Positions 52,701 to 62,943 of a stretch of DNA of 64,000 nt are shown here, one piece after another. Under the pieces are notes generated by a model. That model worked only from the letters and a program-made list of their open reading frames with translations, was not told the origin of the DNA and did no database searches. The position numbers and the translations under genes are program-made. Location: contig NC_080046.1 of NCBI RefSeq assembly GCF_012489685.1, positions 61,494,195-61,558,194 on the forward strand, written 5' to 3'. The DNA is from Lotus japonicus (lineage: Eukaryota > Streptophyta > Magnoliopsida > Fabales > Fabaceae). Numbering within the stretch: the first letter of the stretch is position 1; every line of letters begins with the position of its first letter.

Positions 52701-53668
52701 GTTCAACTTTGATGTGGTTTTATGGCAGGGCTCTTTGTAAAAAATACATGGTTTATTGTCACCTATGTATTAGTAAAGTTGATAATAAATTTTGTTGATT
52801 TTATCATGAGGGTTACTTAACCTTCATCCCAATGAACCAATAAAATTATTTATTAATAAATAAAATATGAAAAATTTAATTCCACTTATTTTAAATGTGA
52901 TTGGTTCACCTAGAACGACCATGTGTTATTTAACCCAAATTTTTTCATGAATCATTTAGACAACTGCGGCATATAATTGAAAAGATTACAAATTATTTGT
53001 ATGTAAATTAATTTGTTCATCTTAATAAATTACAGAATTAATTATGTTAAATCGTAGAATCGCTCGTCCGTGCATTGCACGGAAACGGGTTATTATCCTA
53101 GTACTTCATCAATGTTAACTCAATCGACGTTGATGGTAAACTTGTCACCTTGAACCATTCTCTGTTGGTCCTTGATGAAAGTGGCAATGGGGGTACTAAA
53201 ATTAGTACCATGACTCCTTACAGTGTGTTGCATCACTCCATTCACAAGCCCCTTGTTAGAGATTTCGCGAGGAAGGCTTTAGCCAAAGGAATAAAGAGAG
53301 TGCAATCGGTGAAACCTTTTGCAGCATGCTTTGATGCCAACACCATTGGCAAGAGTGATGGAGGCCCAGATGTGCCTTCTATCAATTTGGCTTTTGATGG
53401 AAGGTTTGGGCAAGTGAAATGTGATATTCTTGGTCACAATTCCATGGTTGAAGTGGATGAGAATGTGCTCTGTTTGGCATTGGTGAATGGAGGTAAAAAG
53501 GCAAAACATGGAATTGTTCTTGGTGGACATCAACTGGAAGATAGAATTTGGGAGTTTGATCTGAGCACTTCAATTTTAAGCTTTAGTCCCTCCCTTCTGC
53601 TTCATGGTGCAACCTGTTCAGATGCAGATCCAGCTTCTTCCAAAAAAATGTTTAGCTTTTCGTCATGA

Positions 53669-54095
53669 ATTTGCCAATTTAAGTGTGAGATCCAATTTGT
53701 AGTCAGTCACATGTTTGTTTTAATTTCTTAAGAGCCAATCAATAAGTTAATCTCTGTTATGGATTTTCTTCAGCTTCATAATGTAATAAAATGCTTCTTT
53801 AATTTTGACTTCATTTAATATCTTAAAAGCTGCACATGTATGGATAAAACTTAAATTTATGATAAGGGGTTAATAATCTAAATTTTAATAAACATAACAC
53901 ACACACATAATAATATCTTAGTAGTCATTTATTATTTTAAGCTGCACGAGGTCTGCAAGCAGCATGCTGTAGAAACGTGGGTTGCTTGCAGAGCTGCTGA
54001 ATAAAATGAATTCATTTAACATGGGATGAATCTCCAATGGCAGAGATCAATAAATTTAGGCCATAAATTTATTGGTAGGCACTAGGCATGCTTCA
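53669..54095. other. 3' flank of the split globulin gene
   Basis: Includes the 3' UTR and AT-rich flank. The sequence TTCAGCTTCATAATGTAATAAA is mirrored in the 3' flank of the inverted paralogue (58620-58680), so the duplication included downstream DNA. Confidence 0.5.
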
Positions 54096-54246
54096 GGCTA
54101 TGTTTGGTTGGGTGGAAGGAAAATGAAAAGGAAAGAAAACACGAAAACCGAGGAATAAATTAAGACTAAGGTGTAGTCTTAATTCATCCATCGGTTTCTG
54201 TGTTTTCTTTCCTTCCTACTTTCCTTCCACCCAACCAAACAAAGCC
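54096..54246. mobile_element. Tourist-like fold-back MITE, 151 bp
   Basis: GGCTATGTTTGGTTGGGTGG and its inverted copy GGCTTTGTTTGGTTGGGTGG frame a nearly complete hairpin. The 3-bp direct repeat TCA flanks both sides (54093-54095 and 54247-54249). The GTTTGGTTGG TIR style and 3-bp TSD suggest a PIF/Harbinger-type MITE. Confidence 0.75.
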
Positions 54247-55239
54247 TCAGTGATGCTTGGAAGAAAGGAAAAAGATGGGTTGACCCCCCAAATCCACCTC
54301 CACCTTCAGAATATCTATCCGTTTAATATTTTTTTAAGACAATATTGGTAAACTTTTTTTCACAATCTCCTAGAAATAAAAAATTGGATTAATTCACATA
54401 CATTATACCATCACAACAAGTCTTGGTTTACACCATTAATTAACGAATAATTATTTCTTCACACCTCATTTTTTAAGTGTGGAGAGGTGAAAGAAGAGAG
54501 AGATAGGAAGAAATGAGAGAAAGTAAAGATGTGATAAGTGATTTGATTGATGGAGAAAAAAGAAATAAAAGAGAGAAGGTGGAAAAGGAGTGGAGATGTG
54601 TGTATATATCATAACTCTTAATTAATTAAAAGTAAGCAAGAAATGAGGAAATAAAAAAATGGCGGAATTCAATTAATTCACAATAGAGTCAGAAGTCCAA
54701 TGTGAATGTTCAAAATGCAAGCCTAAGAGAGTGTATATTTCCCTTAGATCATCTACATCCATCATACTCACTAAAATATCTACACATTATTTTTTCAATT
54801 TCCCATAATGTCACATCATCTACCCCATTTTACTAACTTTTTACTCCAACCCGACAACTCTTAAAAGTTTCTATAGTGGATCTCACCATCAACATCACAT
54901 TTGTATATTTTATTATTTATCTACATTTTAATTAATTGTAAGTGCTTGTAATAAATACAAGCTCATCTTTCAAGTATAGTGTGGAGTATCTATTCCCACA
55001 TACTCATCTTTGCCATGTTAGAATTGAATATGTACTCCAATAGTAATAGATACTCATATGAGTATGTATTTAACATTAGCTATTACCATTGGACATGCTC
55101 TTCGAAACCACATCAGTATAGAAAAAGATAAGACAAAGACATGATACATAAGAGGGGCCAGGGCCTAATCACTTGTCCATGGTTGCTTTGGTCTCACGCC
55201 ATCTCTCTTCTTCACCTTTGTTAGAGAAATAATATAAAA
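54247..55239. other. Intergenic region
   Basis: AT- and GA-rich sequence with an AGAGAGAGATAGG-like purine stretch near 54490. No gene or element with two ends was recognised. Confidence 0.4.
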
Positions 55240-58200
55240 CTAGACTAAGACCCGCGCGTTGCGCGGGCGGATACAATTGTCTCAATATACTGTAAATTTA
55301 TTATAATAGTAATCATTGTTATGAGGTGCTTTGTTTCCTCTCGAAAGGCACATATTGAAGTGCAAATGTGATATATATGCTCTACAAATCACTCTTGTCC
55401 TTGCAAGATTGAAGCAGTTTACAATGTAAGAGCTTTACGCCAAGCTCGAGCTTTTCGTCATAATGTTTCATCAGTGAGATTCCGCCAAAACCACAACATC
55501 TAGATGTTCTGCCATGGATGTCAAGTGAAACTAACCACTCCTTTTTCATTCATTTCCCAAGGCCGTTCAACCACTATTCTTGCTGATCCCACTACTGTCT
55601 CGTCTGTCATCATTGGTGTACATAGAACCAAAGCCAATATTGAAGGTAAATAGTAGATGCATATGAGATTATTTGTTGGAGTAGTCTTTTAAAGCCATTG
55701 GCAATGCACAAAAGCAATAGTTGTTATGTTCGAGTACTCTTTTGAAACCAACAGCAAGGCACAGAAGCTACTGCTATCTTGGCTCAATCGGGTTCACGTA
55801 ATTGGACATTGCTTTACTGCTATCATTTGTTGTCTTGGCGCAAGCCAATACAACATTCTCAAATATTGATGTTGGAGATGTGCATATTGGGTATGATGTT
55901 CTAGAGTTTGAGGAGCCAATGCATTCTTTAGGGGTACAGGGATTTTATTTGAGGTACCAACATGAGTTTGTTCCATTAATCTATCACAACTTCACAAGGA
56001 TACCTCATATAAGAGCTAGAAATCTGCTTCCTCACTTATCTAACACTGAAAACAGCTTGAATCCTTATGCCACCCCTCAATGACATGGCACCCTTCAATG
56101 ACCTCCTGTCCCTTTTCTTGATTTTTTAAAAATAAAAAAGGCAGTAAGTTAAAGTGAAAGGTATAAAAGATCTATAAGAATGGAGAAAACATTCTTAAAA
56201 GAAGCTACCTCTAAGCATTGAGAAAAATCAAAAGTCAATTTGTATATAACTTCTCCTGATGTAAGTGCTAGATACAAGCTAATGCTAAAGAGTAGATGCA
56301 ATGTCTACAATACATATCTATTGGAAAAATAATTGCGTTAATAATATGAATCAATTTTCTCAGGTTCTTAGTTACAACAGTTACTTCAGAAAATTTTTAT
56401 CAAAAAAAAAGTTAATTTGGAATATGTATGGTACAAAAGTATTCTGCTATGTATTTTTTTTCCTTAAAAATGTCTACCATAAAATTTTACCCAAAGATGC
56501 AGATACTAAACTCATATGTTTAATGTAAACCTAAATGCATACCTTTGAGTATCAAATCCAAACCTCACTATTATCTCTTTTTCTCAAAGTCATGTCATTC
56601 ATCAAGAGTATAAAAGGTTGGCACCATAGAAAAATAATTGTTTCAGCCAAAAGAATTGATCAAGCCCCATCAAGGGTGTCAATTGTAAAATGTTGATTCC
56701 GCTTACTATGTAGCACCTCCTGCAGTGAGAACATACACTTCATCTTCTACAATACCACCAACCTCTGATATCCATGAATGACCAATTACCTTTTGGAAAG
56801 TAAAACTTTAGTTAAATGAAATCGTACCTGACATTCAGTGAAACATTGAAGTGAAATACATGTTCTAGGAAAAGTGGTGCCACTTGGTGGAGATGCTCTA
56901 TGAAAGGGAGTTGAAGGATAGCATTGCATGGAGTTGGACAGAGGCAGACAGTCCTCTTCAGATTGTAGATTTGTAGGTAGATTGCAGAGAGAGACTGAAA
57001 ATCAAAGAGTACTTTGTATATGCAGCCACAAGAATATCACTGCCCCATAACAAAGGAAGTTATTAAAAACAAAAAACTCACCAAGCCAAACACATGTTAT
57101 TGCAAAAAAAAATTTGGCACCATACTAAATAGTTGTTAAGAGACATTTTTTAAGAGAACATAAGAAAATGCCAAAATAGTATGGGAAAAAAACTGTTAAA
57201 AGAAGATTATAATAACTTATTTGCAAAGATGACTTATCAAACATTACTTCCTTGGGACAAAATGTCTATCAAAATAAGGCATTCATGTCTCAGTTTCAAA
57301 GAAAAATGAGAATTTCTCTTCTTCCAGGATTCAGAGTATGGACTTTCCTTATGCTCTATATGAATTTGTATACTATCTTACAATAGAGAGAAGGAATACT
57401 TAAAATCGACATCCATGAGTGAGCAGAGTAATACCTTAATGTGTGAATCAGGATAAAGTCACCAAGAGATGGGTCAAGAGTGAAACCATTGAATTAAGAT
57501 GAACACTTTTAGCACTTCTTTCTGGTGGTAGCAAGACAAAACTGAGTGATCAATTGATTTATCCTAGACATGGCTAAGAGAAGTTATGGCAATTAACTGA
57601 TACATCATATGAAGAGAATAGAAAACAATACTCAGTAAACAATGAATTTTTGCTATTAGTCATTACCTGAATGCTTGGAGATATGGTGTGGTTCAACAGC
57701 ATCAACATTGAAACAACATCAGAAGAATCTGTCTGATCCAATATCCTATCCTTGTAGTTGTTGCTAATGATTTCCAAATCGCAAGATATACCAAACAGAA
57801 AAAGAAAAAAAAAATGAAATTGTTCTTTCATGCACCCTTCCCCCAAAAAGATTTTTTTTTTTAAATATACACAAGAGAAATGATAAAAAGAGATACTGGT
57901 TGATTTACATTATACCGTGCAAGAGCTTCCATACATACAATAACCAGCAGCAGCCATGTTCTTCCCAGGTTGCAGGACATCTTCCCAGCTGCCAAAGAGA
58001 ATGAAAGAGAGAATGAGAGCTGCAATATCGGTCGAAGTCTGATGCTGTCATGGTGGCCGCCAAAATTGAAGACGGCGGTGGTGTTATTCCCGGCGAGAGT
58101 AGGCAGCGACAGACCTGGATCAGAAAATCAACACTGGAACGCTGCGGTTGTTAAAACGATTAGGCGGCATCGGAGGAAGAAGGGGCAGCGTCGCCGTCGT

Positions 58201-58378
58201 CGTAGTTGCAGGCAGGGGCTGCGTCTTCGTGAGGTAAGGTTTTTACTGGTTGTCTAGCTCTGTGCAATCCTGACACGTGATCAAAATTGCTGACGTGGAC
58301 ACAATTGTTAGAGGTAGAAACATTGAGGTGGCGGCGGCGTTAGATTGCGCGCTTCTCAATTCATATATTATAAATAGA
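55240..58378 (-). mobile_element. Second Helitron, minus orientation, about 3.1 kb
   Basis: Read on the minus strand, the 3' end is CCCGCGCAACGCGCGGG (hairpin), then TCTTAGTCTAG, followed by T. The proposed 5' end is TCTATTTATAATATATGAATT preceded by A, which gives the expected A/T host junction. The 3' end is clear; the 5' end is chosen by its TC start, its resemblance to the first Helitron (TCTAYT) and the AT target, and is less certain. The interior has short frames (55802-56083, 57970-58257) that I could not identify. No Rep/helicase is seen. Confidence 0.65.
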
Positions 58379-58735
58379 TTATTTATGTGACCCTTCCAAT
58401 AGCTTACATTTTTGGGATAATTAGTTCATTAATAGCACTATCAACTACCAAATGTAGCATAGTAAAAATTGATAAGAGAAAGATTAAGAACTCATTTGGT
58501 TACCAATAAAAAAGTATGAAATCACTGCTAAGATATAATTAAAATTAGATGTTAACCACTTAAAATAACTTTTAAGTTTCATCCTTACATGTGCAGCTTA
58601 TAAGAAATTAAATAATGCCAAAGCAAACATATCATTACATTATGAAGTTGAAGCAAATCCATAACAGAGATTAAAAGTTATTGACTGTTTCCTAAGAAAA
58701 CACACTTGTGAGTGGCTGCACTTTGGACTTCACAC

Positions 58736-59983
58736 TCAATTTAGCACTGGATCTGAACATGTTTCACCCTGAAGCAGCAGGGAAGAGCTAAATGTTAGAA
58801 TTGAAGTGCTCAGATCAAACTCCAAAATCTTATCTTCCAGTTGACGCCCACCAAGAACAACTGCATTTTTGGCCTTCTTACCTCCATCCACAAACGCCAA
58901 ACAGAGCACCTTCTCTTTCACCTCAACCATGGTATTGTGACCAAACATTTCATATTTCAATCCGCCATCAAACAACAATTCGATAACCGGCACAGCTGGT
59001 CCCATATCAAGATCATCAATGGAACCAGCATCAAAGCATGCTTCAAATGGTGCCACTGATTTCACTCTCTTAATCTTTCTGTCTGAAGCCTTCTTCACAA
59101 AATCTCTAACAAAGGGCTTGTAGATGGAGTTATGCAACACAGTGTAAGGAGTGCCCAAGGTACTAATTTTAGTACCCCCATTGCCATTTTTATCAAGGGA
59201 CAATAGGGAAGTGTCAAAATTGACAACTTTATCATCAACCATGATTGACTTGACATTGATGAAGTATTCTTCAGAGGATGTCAGAGCAAATCCAATTCTG
59301 GCAACATTGGCACGTGAACTTGGTCTCCCACCAATGAAGATCTTCCCAGTGCCTTTGGTGTTTGAAGAAGGTAAGCAGAGTGTGAACTTAGGAGGAACAT
59401 TGTATGAGGATGAGATCTGAGTTGGTAAAGAGAGTTGTGACCGTGCAAGGCCAAGGATCCCTTTGGTTCCTTTAGCAAGGCCAACAAGAAGAGGGGTGCT
59501 GAATCTATCAGAGTCTGCACAACCAGAAGCAAAGGAACGAGGTACCTTTATTTGAGGAATGTGTAAGAGATCTTCACCCATGTCACCACTGAAAATGGTG
59601 TCAGCAAATGGGTTGGTAATAGAAAGACCACATGTGTTGTTGGTGCAGCCTGGTTTAGTAGGAAAGCCATTGCAACCAATGCAAGGGGAGTTTTGAGGAC
59701 ATTTTTGGGTGTCACAGGGAACAGGAAGGTAAGATGATGAATTGTAACGAGTGTCACAATCGTACCACAGGAACTCACCTGCAAGATCAATGGCTAGGTT
59801 CAGTTTGTGGTTTGGAGTTCCTATGCCAATTGAAGTATAGTACTGATTGGTGGCTGGATCTTTCTTCACAGGAAGGGTGATAAAACCGGTTTTTGGTAAC
59901 TCATTAGATGCAGATAGGGTGGGTGAAGCTGAGAAAAGGAGTAGACAGAGGAGGAAGAAATTGAGAACAATGGAAGTAGCCAT
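58736..59983 (-). CDS. Basic 7S globulin-like protein, intact inverted paralogue
   Basis: 415 residues from the ATG at 59983 (MATSIVLNFFLLCLLLFSAS). This start is preferred to an upstream in-frame ATG (60019), because it opens the signal peptide and matches the split gene at 44880. TAXI_N: KKDPATNQYYTSIGIGTP, IDLAGEFLWYDC and CIGCNGFPTKPGCTNNTC. TAXI_C: GNGGTKISTLGTPYTVLH, with the catalytic Asp absent, then CLAFVDGG and VLGGRQLEDKILEFDL. It is the closest relative of the split gene, in inverted orientation, and shares promoter and 3' flank with it. It is therefore the surviving copy of that pair. Secreted pseudo-peptidase by family; the ligand is not known. Confidence 0.93.
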   Translation of the reverse strand: MATSIVLNFFLLCLLLFSASPTLSASNELPKTGFITLPVKKDPATNQYYTSIGIGTPNHKLNLAIDLAGEFLWYDCDTRYNSSSYLPVPCDTQKCPQNSPCIGCNGFPTKPGCTNNTCGLSITNPFADTIFSGDMGEDLLHIPQIKVPRSFASGCADSDRFSTPLLVGLAKGTKGILGLARSQLSLPTQISSSYNVPPKFTLCLPSSNTKGTGKIFIGGRPSSRANVARIGFALTSSEEYFINVKSIMVDDKVVNFDTSLLSLDKNGNGGTKISTLGTPYTVLHNSIYKPFVRDFVKKASDRKIKRVKSVAPFEACFDAGSIDDLDMGPAVPVIELLFDGGLKYEMFGHNTMVEVKEKVLCLAFVDGGKKAKNAVVLGGRQLEDKILEFDLSTSILTFSSSLLLQGETCSDPVLN

Positions 59984-60043
59984 TATGAATTGAATTTGAG
60001 GTTGTATTGTTGTGAGCAATGGATGTAGTGTGTGGTGTGTCCA

Positions 60044-60051
60044 TATTTATA
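60044..60051 (-). promoter_or_regulatory. TATA box of the globulin gene at 59983
   Basis: The minus strand reads ACTATAAATATGGACAC about 60 bp upstream of the ATG, in line with the paralogue's TATA at 44819. Confidence 0.75.
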
Positions 60052-60518
60052 GTTGTTAGGAGCCGATATTACTATATTAGATTATGATGATGACTAGCTA
60101 GTCAAAATATGATGGCTGTATGCAAGTTGTCCCACTTGGTTTAATTTAACATGTGATGTAGCCAGTCTCAATAAAATATGAGTGATTGTCTGGATAAGGA
60201 TGATATAAGGCAGGACAAGAAGCTTCGTGCCCAGTGAACAATTGATTCAAGAGCCCATGGTTTTTTGAAGTTCCAGGTGTTTGAAGTTTGAACTTTCAAA
60301 ATTAAAATCAAAGCAGTGTGCATGGTATAAGTCGTGCTATATTGACTTACTCTGTCACCAATTCAACCCATACATAATATAATGTTTACACGACATTGTT
60401 ATTAGTTTAATGGTATTTGGGTCACTTTATCCGATTTCTTAACGCAGGGGAGACAATTTATTGTCTAATTGTCTTCATTGCTGATAAGATGAACCTCTTT
60501 GGCATTGTGAATTGCATG
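60052..60518. other. Upstream region of the inverted globulin gene
   Basis: The proximal 150 bp is homologous to the promoter of the split gene (CACATGTTAAATTAAA, ACAGCCATCAT blocks). The rest is AT-rich with no recognised feature. Confidence 0.5.
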
Positions 60519-60527
60519 TTTCAAATT

Positions 60528-61075
60528 GGCTTAAATACTCTAGGGGTCCCTGAAATTGTACCCCGTATCAAAATAAGTCCCTGAAAATTTTTTTTCCGAT
60601 TCCGGATCCCTGGAATTGTTTTTTTAATCAGAATAAGTCCCTACGCCGGAGAAGACGGTGGTTGACGACGGCGGTCATGGCGGCGCTACGACCAGGGTGT
60701 TGGGCCGGCTTCGTCTCGTCCTCAGGAACTCAGTGGTGGTGGTCTCGTGGGCTGGGTCGTCACAGTTGAAGAGAAAAGGCCAGTCGCAAGTTGATTTCTT
60801 CTCGCCGGAATTTATGGAGCTTCTCGGTTTCTTCGTGTTAGCTTTGTTTCTTGCGATTTCTTCGCCCAGATCAGATATATGAAGGTCTAAGAGTGTTTTA
60901 AACATGTTATTTCATGGTTTGTGGAAACAATGAGGAGGCAACCACTGTTTTCTCCGGCGTAGGGACTTATTTTGATCAAACAAATTTTTCTAGGGACCCG
61001 GAATCGGAAAAAATTTTTTCGAGGACTTATTTTGATACGGGGTACAATTTCAGGGACCTACAGAGTATTTAAGCC
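60528..61075. mobile_element. MULE-type non-autonomous element, 548 bp
   Basis: GGCTTAAATACTCTAGGGGT at the left and, inverted, GGCTTAAATACTCTGTAGGT at the right. TIRs of about 110 bp continue through GGTCCCTGAAATTGTACCCC. Perfect 9-bp TSD TTTCAAATT at 60519-60527 and 61076-61084. The GC-rich centre (60655-60950) has a short frame on each strand with no recognised domain. Confidence 0.92.
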
Positions 61076-61353
61076 TTTCAAATTTTGTATATCTGCACTC
61101 ATTTTCTCTTTATTTTTCTCTCTTTCACCTAGCTTTTTTACTTCTTCTTTTTGTAACATTACTTGTTATATATTTTTTTTTCTTTTTTGTTTCTACGTCT
61201 CTATTTACTATTAACAAAGTGATATTTGTGACATCGATATTGTCAATTTATGGCAGTTCCAAGCTGCCACAACGTTTTTTACTGACATTTTTCGATAAGT
61301 GTTAGAACTAGAGATGCCAAAAGTATATTTGTGGCGATTTTGCTTAAATGCTA

Positions 61354-61690
61354 CTCCCTCCGTTCCTAAATATAAGACCTAGTTTCAAAATTTTGAAGTT
61401 CCTAAATATAAGACCTAGTTACAATAATCTAACAAAAGGTTTTGTACTCTTCCATTTTTACCCTCCACATTAATTATATGTTTTCAATTCCAAAGTTACC
61501 ACCTACCATTAATTACTACTAATCAAACTAAATATGACTTTTGGGATATCAATGGTGAGTGCATAACAAAGGTTAAATAAGGAAGAATGTATGCTTTTTG
61601 AAAAAATCAATACAATAACTAGTCACATTAAGTGCTTCCTTAATAAGCGCAATTTTTTGGAATAAGTCTTATATTTAGGAACGGATGGAG
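61354..61690. mobile_element. Stowaway-type MITE, 337 bp
   Basis: CTCCCTCCGTTCCTAAATAT at the left and, inverted, CTCCATCCGTTCCTAAATAT at the right, flanked by TA on both sides (61352-61353, 61691-61692). The CTCCCTCCG tip and TA target are the mariner/Stowaway signature. An internal second copy of CCTAAATATAAGACCTAGTT follows the left end. Confidence 0.9.
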
Positions 61691-62069
61691 TACTATTGTA
61701 TTCAAGAAATCGTTTAGCATTTACTAGATGTTTCAGGCTGCCAATAAGTCAAGCATAAAATGTCTCGAATTGGCATTTAAGTTATACTATTAGAGTAGCA
61801 TTTAAGCGTAATGATATATGGACATTCACTTTTTATCATACATTCAACTCACATACATGTGATTTTAACCGCCGCAAATATTAGTGTTGGTTAAAAACAA
61901 CCACTAACTTGTATGTCTAAAAGATGTACACAAAAAAGCATATAACGACCCATCATTTCTGATTATATTAATATCAATTCCTTGAATATTATGTTCTTTT
62001 ATTAAATTAAATTTCCTAATTCCTTAGGTAATCCTAAATTTAATCAAGCATGTCCACTAATGATAGTTA

Positions 62070-62310
62070 AGTGGTAAGAACTTGTAGACATATGAATTAT
62101 GGAGGGAACGTAGTTTATCTTTTTCGATGTAGAAAAAGAATTAATCAAGCATTAAATAATGAAATCCTATATACAAATTTTCCAACTACAATCAAATCTA
62201 ATAAATTTGTCCCCGTATGATAACTTAAGTGGTAGGAGCTGGAGGGACATATGGATTGGGTAATGAGGTCCAAGAATCGATTCCTGACGAGTGCAATTTA
62301 TCTTGCGTGT
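62070..62310 (+). repeat. Two SINE-like units
   Basis: GATAGTTAAGTGGTAAGAACT at about 62080 and GATAACTTAAGTGGTAGGAGCT at about 62220 are A-box-like. The second is followed by AAGAATCGATTCCTG, which is B-box-like. They resemble tRNA-derived SINE heads in tandem; ends and TSD are not resolved. Confidence 0.35.
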
Positions 62311-62496
62311 CTTCTCCGTCGCTTCTATTCTCGTCGTCGAGGTAAAACAGACTCAATCCCTCAACCTCCGACCTCCATTAATATTAATACACACATCAAT
62401 GCTAGTCAAAGCACACTACACTCGAAATTTAAAACTTGACAAAACACTAGAACTTAAACTCTGAATCATCATCAAGCTCATCAAATTGAAAATAAA

Positions 62497-62943
62497 TTAG
62501 GCTCTGAAGTGGGAACATCTTGTGTGGTGAAGGAGCAGAGAAGAACTGAAGCTGAGTTTGGATGAAGCTAAATCAAACACCAGAAAGTTGTCCTGCAACT
62601 GGCTCCCACCAATAACAACTGCTGTCATCGACAGTTCCCCACCATCCACAAATCCCAGACACGCTACGTTTTTCTTCACTAACACCATTGAATTTCCACC
62701 ATAAATAGTCCACTCAACATTCTCCTGCAAAACCAGATCAATAGTGGGCACATCCAGTCCAGTAGTGGTCCTGCCAATGGTGCTCAGATCGAAACACGCT
62801 CCAAACGGCGCCACTGCTGCCACTCTCTTGATTTTCCTCTCAGCAGCCTTCCTCACAAAATCTCTAACAAGGGAATTGTAGATGGAGACGTGCAAAACTG
62901 TGAAGGGATCCACGGTGCTAAGTTTGGTCCCACCGTTTCCACG
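62497..62943 (-). pseudogene. 3' fragment of a basic 7S globulin gene
   Basis: The minus strand encodes the last 149 residues of a family member: GNGGTKLSTVDPFTVLHVSI, ERKIKRVAAVAPFGACFD, GGNSMVLVKKNVACLGFVDG and VIGGSQLQDNFLVFDLASS. The frame is open to its stop. At about 62943 homology ceases abruptly, exactly at the GNGGTK segment, and AT-rich unrelated sequence follows. The signal peptide, the whole TAXI_N half and the promoter are missing. It is a 5'-truncated duplicate, best matched by eye to the 28285/31820 copies in its VKKNVACL segment. An upstream ATG at 63015 would add 25 unrelated residues and no signal peptide, so a product is unlikely. Confidence 0.88.

Larger units (their letters stand above)
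46880..53101 (+). mobile_element. Non-autonomous Helitron, 6.2 kb
   Basis: Begins TCTACTACATCTTAAAAGAG and ends TATTATCCTAG. Just inside the 3' end is a hairpin, CCGTGCATTGCACGG, about 15 nt before the CTAG. It is inserted between A (46879) and T (53102) without a target duplication. This is exactly the Helitron signature, and the host codons rejoin in frame across it. No Rep/helicase frame was found. The interior holds RPA-like exons (about 47.7-48.0 kb), laccase exons (49.1-49.8 kb) and a MITE relative near 52.8-53.0 kb. The remaining AT-rich sequence between 50 and 52.8 kb has no recognised gene. Confidence 0.93.
44880..53668 (+). pseudogene. Basic 7S globulin gene split by a MULE-type element and a Helitron
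   Basis: Three coding pieces, 44880-45438, 46725-46879 and 53102-53668 (559+155+567 nt), join in one frame to 426 codons, the usual family length, with no stop or frameshift. Piece 1 starts MATSTTLQYFFLLCLLLFSV (signal peptide), carries IDLSGKFLWYDC and CTECNGFPPKPGCTNNTC, and stops in GLARSHISL. Piece 2 reads QISSSYNVPPKFTLCLPS and continues to ANSQDE. Piece 3 reads YFINVNSIDVDGK, then GGTKISTMTPYSVLH to the end. The junctions match the intact paralogue at 58736-59983 residue by residue (SSEEYFINV against SQDEYFINV). The first break is a TIR element with a 9-bp TSD; the second is a Helitron inserted between A and T. As it stands, translation ends at 45476 after foreign residues. No other damage is visible, so loss of function is recent. 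Confidence 0.95.

Noticed and set aside
46880..53101. Autonomous Helitron with Rep/helicase
   Set aside because: No frame shows the Rep HUH or helicase motifs; the longest frames in the interval are short.
57970..58257. 95-codon Arg-rich frame near the second Helitron's end
   Set aside because: GC-rich, arginine-run composition without domain; probably chance coding.
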